The translations under genes were made by a program, and so were the position numbers. 47,143 nucleotides of DNA from an uncultured Eubacteriales bacterium. Lineage in GTDB: Bacteria; Bacillota; Clostridia; Oscillospirales; Oscillospiraceae. This document shows, one piece after another, positions 42,524-47,143 of the stretch (its first letter is position 1; every line of letters begins with the position of its first letter). The notes under the pieces were generated by a model. That model saw nothing but the letters and a program-made list of their open reading frames with translations. It was not told the DNA's origin and did not search any database. The stretch is from positions 1 to 47,143 of the forward strand of contig ONCI01000039.1 of assembly GCA_900316255.1 (NCBI GenBank). The letters are read 5' to 3'.

Positions 42524-43030
42524 CTATTCTTCCAGCTCCCGGTCCTTTTCCAGACTCTCCATCTTGCCGTGGATCCGGCCCAGAGCGTACATCAGCAGCG
42601 TTGCACAGATCAGGTTGATGGAGCCCAGATTGGTGCCGTTAAAGGAATTCACCACGCCGATCACCAGGTTCATGACGCCGATGACCAGCAGCATGCGGGC
42701 GATCCAGCCCAGATGCTCCAGTCGGGAAGCATTGTCCGAAAACAGCGCAAAGTCACCCAGCGCCGCGTCCCGACGGACATAGATCCACCGGGTCACGCGC
42801 CCGATGTATTCCGCGCCGGTCTCCTCCAGAAAGCTCAGGTAGTTCTCGTCCCGGGGGCACATCTGCAGCCGGATGATATAGGCGCCGGGCTCGCAGGCGT
42901 CGAACACATAGCGGCAAAAGCCCACTTCCACCAGGGCCCAGCCGCTCAGGGCCATCTGGTTGAGCCAGCGCTCCTCCTTGTCGAATTCCCAGACCCAGAA
43001 CCATTTGCGCACCGTTTTTCTCTCAGCCAT
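42524..43030 (-). CDS. DUF2812 family protein
   Basis: 168 residues. The soluble N-terminal part (RKWFWVWEFDKEERWLNQMALSGWAL) is the DUF2812 pattern, followed by FCRYVF and YLSFLEETGAEYIGRVTRWIYVRR. Two membrane helices lie near 108-130 and 136-155. These proteins commonly sit next to PadR regulators. The start overlaps the PadR gene by 8 nt. Confidence 0.85.
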   Translation of the reverse strand: MAERKTVRKWFWVWEFDKEERWLNQMALSGWALVEVGFCRYVFDACEPGAYIIRLQMCPRDENYLSFLEETGAEYIGRVTRWIYVRRDAALGDFALFSDNASRLEHLGWIARMLLVIGVMNLVIGVVNSFNGTNLGSINLICATLLMYALGRIHGKMESLEKDRELEE

Positions 43031-43346
43031 CGTTTTCTCCTCCCAAAACCTTCTCGCCGTTCTCGACCAGCTCCTTCAGCCGGTCCACCTCATTCTTCAG
43101 GGCCAGCAGGCCCTCCTTCGTCAGGCAGTATTCCTTTTTTCGGCTGCCGCTTTCCCCGGGCAGCGGACGGATCCATCCCCGCTCGCTCATGCTGCTGAGC
43201 GCCCCGTACAGGGTCCCGGCCGCAAGCTTCACCCGCCCGCCGGAGAGCTGCTCCGTGCGCTGCATGATGCCGTAGCCGTGCTGGGGCTCGAACAGGGACA
43301 GCAGGATGTAATAGGTGGATTCCGTCAGGGCAATGTCGTTGTTCAT
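43023..43346 (-). CDS. PadR family transcriptional regulator
   Basis: 107 residues from ATG 43346 (AAGGAGAG 8 nt upstream; an earlier start at 43382 lacks a site). Winged helix with LTESTYYILLSLFEP, HGYGIMQ and AAGTLYGALSSMSERGWI, the family core. It probably represses its own operon through the AT-rich sites at 43369-43423. The ligand is unknown. Confidence 0.92.
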   Translation of the reverse strand: MNNDIALTESTYYILLSLFEPQHGYGIMQRTEQLSGGRVKLAAGTLYGALSSMSERGWIRPLPGESGSRKKEYCLTKEGLLALKNEVDRLKELVENGEKVLGGENDG

Positions 43347-43368
43347 CCTTTTGCTCTCCTTCGTCTGC

Positions 43369-43429
43369 CGATATATCGTCACTCGTTATATCGTGCTTCC
43401 AATATAACGCCTCCCGATATATTTGTCAA
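43369..43429 (-). promoter_or_regulatory. Promoter and repeated operator of the PadR operon
   Basis: Minus strand: TTGACA, 17-bp spacer, TATATT (43401-43429). Four related sites are visible: CGATATATCG at 43369, CGTTATATCG at 43384, AATATAACG at 43401 and CGATATATT at 43415, spaced 14-17 nt. Two fall on the promoter itself. PadR binding there would block transcription. Confidence 0.75.
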
Positions 43430-43515
43430 GTCCTTTTTGTGAGAAAGGGAAAAATGTTTCAGGGTCCCTCCGCCGGGACGCTGCGGCTTTCCCCTGTTTC
43501 CGCCCACGCTTTCTC

Positions 43516-43557
43516 TTGACTTTTTCCTTTTTTTCTCTATAATATGTCGTGTACGAC
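43516..43557 (+). promoter_or_regulatory. Promoter and operator of the MarR/ABC operon
   Basis: TTGACT, 16-bp spacer, TATAAT (43516-43543). Just downstream is the palindrome GTCGT-GT-ACGAC (43546-43557), a likely MarR site over the transcription start. Confidence 0.75.
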
Positions 43558-43578
43558 TTATTGATTTGAGGTGAACGC

Positions 43579-44052
43579 ATGGAAGAACCCTTGCCCATTG
43601 GCCTGCGCTTTTCCCTGCTCCACCGGGCCTTTCGCCGGAAAATGGACGCCCTGCTCAGTGAGAAGGAGCTGACGGGGGTGCAGTTCGGCGTGCTGGGGGC
43701 TCTCATCCGCCTGGAAAAGGAGGGCGGATCGGAGATCAGCCAGCGGGCGCTGGAGGAGCGGACCCGGGTGAGCCACGCCACCATGACCGAGATCCTGAAG
43801 CGGCTGGAGAAAAAGGAATTTCTCCGCTCGGAGCAGAGCGCCAGGGACCGGCGCTTCAAGAGCATCCGTCCCACGGAAAAGGCCTATGCCCTCCTGGGTG
43901 AGCTGGCCGAGGCGGAGAACGAGACCTTTTCCTGGCTCTGCCGGGGACTCAGCGACGCGCAGGTGGCGGAGCTGCTGAACGCTACCGACCTCATGCTGCA
44001 GAACGCATGGGGCGAATACCACACGAAGGGAGGAAGCTGCGGCTGTGATTAA
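43579..44052 (+). CDS. MarR family transcriptional regulator
   Basis: 157 residues, GAGGTG 8 nt upstream. Winged helix with LTGVQFGVLGALIRL, ISQRALEERTRVSHATMTEILKRLE and RDRRFKSIRPTEKA, the classic MarR layout. C-terminal GSCGCD has two Cys. It is upstream of and overlaps the first ABC gene by 8 nt, so it probably controls that exporter and itself. Confidence 0.92.
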   Translation: MEEPLPIGLRFSLLHRAFRRKMDALLSEKELTGVQFGVLGALIRLEKEGGSEISQRALEERTRVSHATMTEILKRLEKKEFLRSEQSARDRRFKSIRPTEKAYALLGELAEAENETFSWLCRGLSDAQVAELLNATDLMLQNAWGEYHTKGGSCGCD

Positions 44053-45787
44053 AACCTTTGTCAAATGCATTCGGGAATACAAGCTTCCCACGATCCTGAC
44101 CCTGTTCTTTATTATTCTGGAGGTCTTTCTGGAGGTTCTGATCCCCACCCGCACCGCGGACCTGGTAAACGCCATCAAGGCCGGCGATCCCATGGGCGGC
44201 GTGGTGAAGATGGGCCTCATCCTGGTGGCCATGGCCCTGCTGAGCCTGGGCTGCGGCGGCGGCGCCGGCTTCATGGGCGCCAAGGCCTCCGCAGGCTTTG
44301 CCAAAAACGTCCGGGGGGACGTGTTCCGCCGGATCCAGAGCTTCTCCTTTGAGAACATCGACAAGTATTCCACCGCCTCTCTGGTCACCCGTCTCACCAC
44401 CGACATCACAAACGTCCAGATGGCCTTTATGATGACCATCCGGGCCGCGGTGCGCGCGCCGCTGATGTTCGTCTTCTCCATCGTGATGGCCTGGCGCATG
44501 GGCGGAAGCCTGGCCGCCACCTTCCTGGTGATCGTGCCGGTACTGATCGTGGGCCTGCTGCTGATCGCCCGCAAGGCCATGCCCGCCTTCCACTCCGTCT
44601 TCCGCCGCTACGACCGGATGAACGAGAGCGTGGAGGAAAACGTCCGGGGCATGCGCGTGGTGAAGGGCTTTGCCCGGGAGAACTATGAGAAGGAAAAGTT
44701 CGCCGCCGCCTCCGGCAGCATCGCCAAGGACTTCACCAAGGCTGAGCGGATCGTGGCGCTGAATAACCCCCTGATGACCATCTGCATGAACTTCAACATG
44801 GTCTTCGTGCTGCTGGTGGGCGCCAAGCTCATCGTCTCGAACCGGGGAACCACCATAGACGTGGGCCAGATCTCCGCCATGCTCACCTACGGCATGCAGA
44901 TCCTCATGAGTCTCATGATGATCTCCATGATCTACGTGATGATGACCATCTCCCTGGAGTCCATGCGGCGTCTCACCGAGGTGCTGAACGAGCAGCCCAG
45001 CCTGCGCAATCCGGAGAACCCCGTCACCGAAGTTGCCGACGGCTCCGTCGATTTTGAAAACGTCTCCTTCAAGTACAGCAGCGAGGCGGAAAAGAACGCG
45101 CTGGACAGCATCGACCTGCACATCCCCTCCGGCGCCACCGTGGGCATTCTGGGCGGCACCGGCTCCAGCAAGACCACCCTCATCCAGCTGATCCCCCGCC
45201 TCTACGACGTGACCGAGGGCAGCGTGAAGGTGGGCGGCGTGGACGTCAGGAACTACGACCTGAACACCCTGCGCTCCGCGGTCTCCGTGGTGCTGCAGAA
45301 GAACCAGCTTTTCTCCGGCACGGTGAAGGAAAACCTGCGCTGGGGCGACCCCGAGGCCACGGACGAGGAGATCCGGGAGGCCTGCAGGCTTGCCCAGGCG
45401 GACGAATTCGTCCTGGCCCACGAGGATGGCTACGACCGCCGCATCGAGCAGGGCGGCACCAATGTCTCCGGCGGCCAGAGGCAGCGCCTCTGCATCGCCC
45501 GGGCCCTGCTGAAAAAGCCAAAGATCCTGATCCTGGACGACTCCACCAGCGCGGTGGACACCCGCACCGACGCGCTGATCCGTCAAGGCTTCAAGGCCTA
45601 CATCCCCGAGACCACCAAGATCATCATCGCCCAGCGGGTGGCCTCCGTGGAGGACGCGGACCTGATCCTGGTCATGGACAACGGCCGCATCGTGGAGCGC
45701 GGCACCCACGCCGAGCTGATGCAGGCCGGCGGCATCTATCGCGAGATCTACCAGCAGCAGACCAAGGGAGGTGAAGAAGATGCATAA
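44045..45787 (+). CDS. ABC exporter half-transporter 1
   Basis: 580 residues, GTG start at 44045 inside the end of the MarR gene. Six membrane helices in the first 320 residues, then the ATPase: Walker A GGTGSSKTT near 375, Q-loop VVLQKNQLFSGTV, signature VSGGQRQRLC and Walker B ILILDDSTSAVD. The usual Gly of GSGK is Ser. Glu after Walker B is replaced by Asp (LDDS), as in the non-canonical site of heterodimeric exporters. Partner of the next gene. Drug or lipid export is likely. Confidence 0.93.
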   Translation: MIKTFVKCIREYKLPTILTLFFIILEVFLEVLIPTRTADLVNAIKAGDPMGGVVKMGLILVAMALLSLGCGGGAGFMGAKASAGFAKNVRGDVFRRIQSFSFENIDKYSTASLVTRLTTDITNVQMAFMMTIRAAVRAPLMFVFSIVMAWRMGGSLAATFLVIVPVLIVGLLLIARKAMPAFHSVFRRYDRMNESVEENVRGMRVVKGFARENYEKEKFAAASGSIAKDFTKAERIVALNNPLMTICMNFNMVFVLLVGAKLIVSNRGTTIDVGQISAMLTYGMQILMSLMMISMIYVMMTISLESMRRLTEVLNEQPSLRNPENPVTEVADGSVDFENVSFKYSSEAEKNALDSIDLHIPSGATVGILGGTGSSKTTLIQLIPRLYDVTEGSVKVGGVDVRNYDLNTLRSAVSVVLQKNQLFSGTVKENLRWGDPEATDEEIREACRLAQADEFVLAHEDGYDRRIEQGGTNVSGGQRQRLCIARALLKKPKILILDDSTSAVDTRTDALIRQGFKAYIPETTKIIIAQRVASVEDADLILVMDNGRIVERGTHAELMQAGGIYREIYQQQTKGGEEDA

Positions 45788-47143
45788 ATCCCGGGGCGAA
45801 ATGCTGAAGGAAAACTTCGGCGCCATCAAGTGGACCCTGAAAAAGTTCTTCGGATACTATCCCCGCATGGCTCCCCTGTCCATGCTGTGTATCCTCTTCT
45901 CCGCCATCGTGGCGGCCATCCCCTCCATCTTCATCCAGAAGATCCTGGCTGTGATCCAGAAATGGGTCCAGTCCGGCGACTGGGCCTCCGCCAAAGCGGA
46001 GCTGCTGCCCTATATTTTCATCCTCATCGGGCTCTATTTCGTCTCCATCTGCACCCTCACCCTGGAGACCCAGCTCATGGCCATCATGACCCAGGGCTTC
46101 CTGGACAAGATGCGCCGGGAGATGTTCAACGGCATGCAGGACCTGCCCATCCGCTATTTCGACACCCACCAGCACGGCGATATCATGAGCTTTTACACCA
46201 ACGATATCGACACCATGCGCCAGCTGGTTTCCAACTCCCTGCCCTCGCTGGTCCGTTCCATCTCTATCGTGCTGGCCGTGTTCTTCATCATGCTCTGGTA
46301 CAGCATCTGGATGACCCTGGTGCTGCTGCTGGGCGTGGTGGCCATGTTCTATGTGACAAAGGTCGTGGGCGGCGGCTCCGCCAAGTACTTCATGAGCCAG
46401 CAGAAGGCTGTGGGCGCCATGGAGGGCTTCGCCCAGGAGACCATGAGCGGCCAGAAGGTAGTCAAGGTCTTCTGCCACGAGGAGGAGAGCATCGAGGCCT
46501 TTGACAAGGTCAACAACGAGCTCTTTGAGGTGAGCTACAAGGCCAACGCCTTTGCCAGTACCCTGGGCCCCATCATCGCCAACATCGGCAACATCCTCTA
46601 CGTGGCCCTGGCCCTGGTGGGCGGCGTGCTGATCCTGTCCAACTTCCCCAGCTTCAGTCTCTCCGGCATGGTCTTTGACATCACTGTGCTGGTGCCCTTC
46701 CTGAACATGTCCCGGCAGTTCACCGGCAACGTCAACCAGCTGAGCCAGCAGATCAACTCCATCGTCATGGCCGGCGCCGGCGCCCAGCGGGTCCTCTCCC
46801 TGGTCAACGAGAAGCCCGAGGTGGACGACGGCTACGTCACCCTGGTGAACGCCAGGATCCTGCCCGACGGCAGCGTCACCGAGACCGAGGAGCACACCGG
46901 TCACTGGGCCTGGCGGCATCCCCACACGGCCGACGGCAGCGTGACCTACACTCCGCTGCGGGGCGATGTGCGCATGGTGGACGTGGACTTTGCCTATGTG
47001 GAGGGCAAGCCCGTGCTCCAGGACGTCTCCGTCTACGCCGAGCCCGGCCAGAAGGTGGCCTTCGTGGGGGCAACCGGCGCGGGCAAGACCACCATCACCA
47101 ACCTCATCAACCGCTTCTACGACATTGCCGACGGCAAGATCCG
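45780..47143 (+). CDS. ABC exporter half-transporter 2 (cut by window end)
   Basis: ATG 45780 overlaps the first half-transporter by 8 nt; GGGAGGTG lies upstream. 454 residues are visible, and the rest lies beyond the window. Six membrane helices (about 25-330) are followed by a linker of about 45 residues rich in Gly/Thr/Trp (TEEHTGHWAWRHPHTADG), then the ATPase start with Walker A GATGAGKTT near 436. It most likely forms a heterodimer with half-transporter 1. Regulated by the MarR gene at the head of the operon. Confidence 0.92.
   Translation, partial: MHKSRGEMLKENFGAIKWTLKKFFGYYPRMAPLSMLCILFSAIVAAIPSIFIQKILAVIQKWVQSGDWASAKAELLPYIFILIGLYFVSICTLTLETQLMAIMTQGFLDKMRREMFNGMQDLPIRYFDTHQHGDIMSFYTNDIDTMRQLVSNSLPSLVRSISIVLAVFFIMLWYSIWMTLVLLLGVVAMFYVTKVVGGGSAKYFMSQQKAVGAMEGFAQETMSGQKVVKVFCHEEESIEAFDKVNNELFEVSYKANAFASTLGPIIANIGNILYVALALVGGVLILSNFPSFSLSGMVFDITVLVPFLNMSRQFTGNVNQLSQQINSIVMAGAGAQRVLSLVNEKPEVDDGYVTLVNARILPDGSVTETEEHTGHWAWRHPHTADGSVTYTPLRGDVRMVDVDFAYVEGKPVLQDVSVYAEPGQKVAFVGATGAGKTTITNLINRFYDIADGKI

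Overview
The window looks like chromosome from a spore-lineage member of the class Clostridia (Oscillospiraceae-like), probably from gut and possibly a metagenome assembly. This is inferred from high GC, strong Shine-Dalgarno sites, a stage II sporulation gene (spoIIR), families typical of Firmicutes (DUF975, DUF4250, PadR plus DUF2812, PrsW, DegV) and a complete-looking V-type ATPase operon. Many short palindromic extragenic repeats occur between genes, as is common in gut Clostridia. No phage, transposase, integrase or CRISPR array is visible.

Layout. 1-1000: five minus-strand tRNA genes (Lys, Gln, His, Arg, Gly). Downstream of tRNA-Lys is a set of hairpins carrying repeated pieces of the tRNA-Lys 3' end. 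1.0-7.5 kb: a secreted Ig-like surface protein (minus), then GH13 alpha-glucosidase, ispE, a zinc-ribbon membrane protein, spoIIR and a DegV protein (plus). 7.5-11.3 kb: repeats, tRNA-Val, a histidine phosphatase, a decayed tRNA-Val copy, a nucleoside deoxyribosyltransferase-like protein with a signal peptide, a broken GNAT gene, a shortened PPC-domain protein and a 60-residue membrane protein. 11.4-14.5 kb: MBOAT acyltransferase, SGNH-like protein and lipoprotein, probably a cell-surface O-acylation module. 14.6-22.1 kb: DUF975 protein, an unrecognised protein, PrsW-type protease, CCA-adding-type enzyme (minus), radical SAM protein, DUF4259/GNAT fusion and a 39-residue peptide gene with its own promoter.

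22.2-33.0 kb (minus): an exonuclease and a YjbR/EVE-like protein, then the V-ATPase operon, transcribed H-I-K-E-C-F-A-B-D. The K subunit keeps the sodium-binding residues known from Enterococcus hirae, so a sodium pump is likely. Subunit B has lost about 42 codons and its reading frame, including the segment with the arginine finger. 33.1-39.0 kb (minus): a three-hairpin RNA candidate, NUDIX hydrolase, DUF4250 protein, GH36 alpha-galactosidase and a phospholipid operon (flippase-like protein, pssA, psd). 39.0-41.6 kb: divergent alpha/beta hydrolase and anion transporter, then extragenic repeats. 41.6-47.1 kb: a PadR/DUF2812 operon (minus) and a MarR-controlled pair of ABC exporter half-transporters (plus). 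The second runs off the end of the window.

Several genes carry small lesions: V-ATPase B deletion, a GNAT Trp codon changed to TGA, a DegV start out of frame and an in-frame loss in the PPC protein. They are either real decay or assembly error, and raw reads would decide. The strongest candidates for something new are the tRNA-derived repeat array, the 39-residue peptide, the signal-peptide deoxyribosyltransferase-like protein and the three-hairpin RNA.
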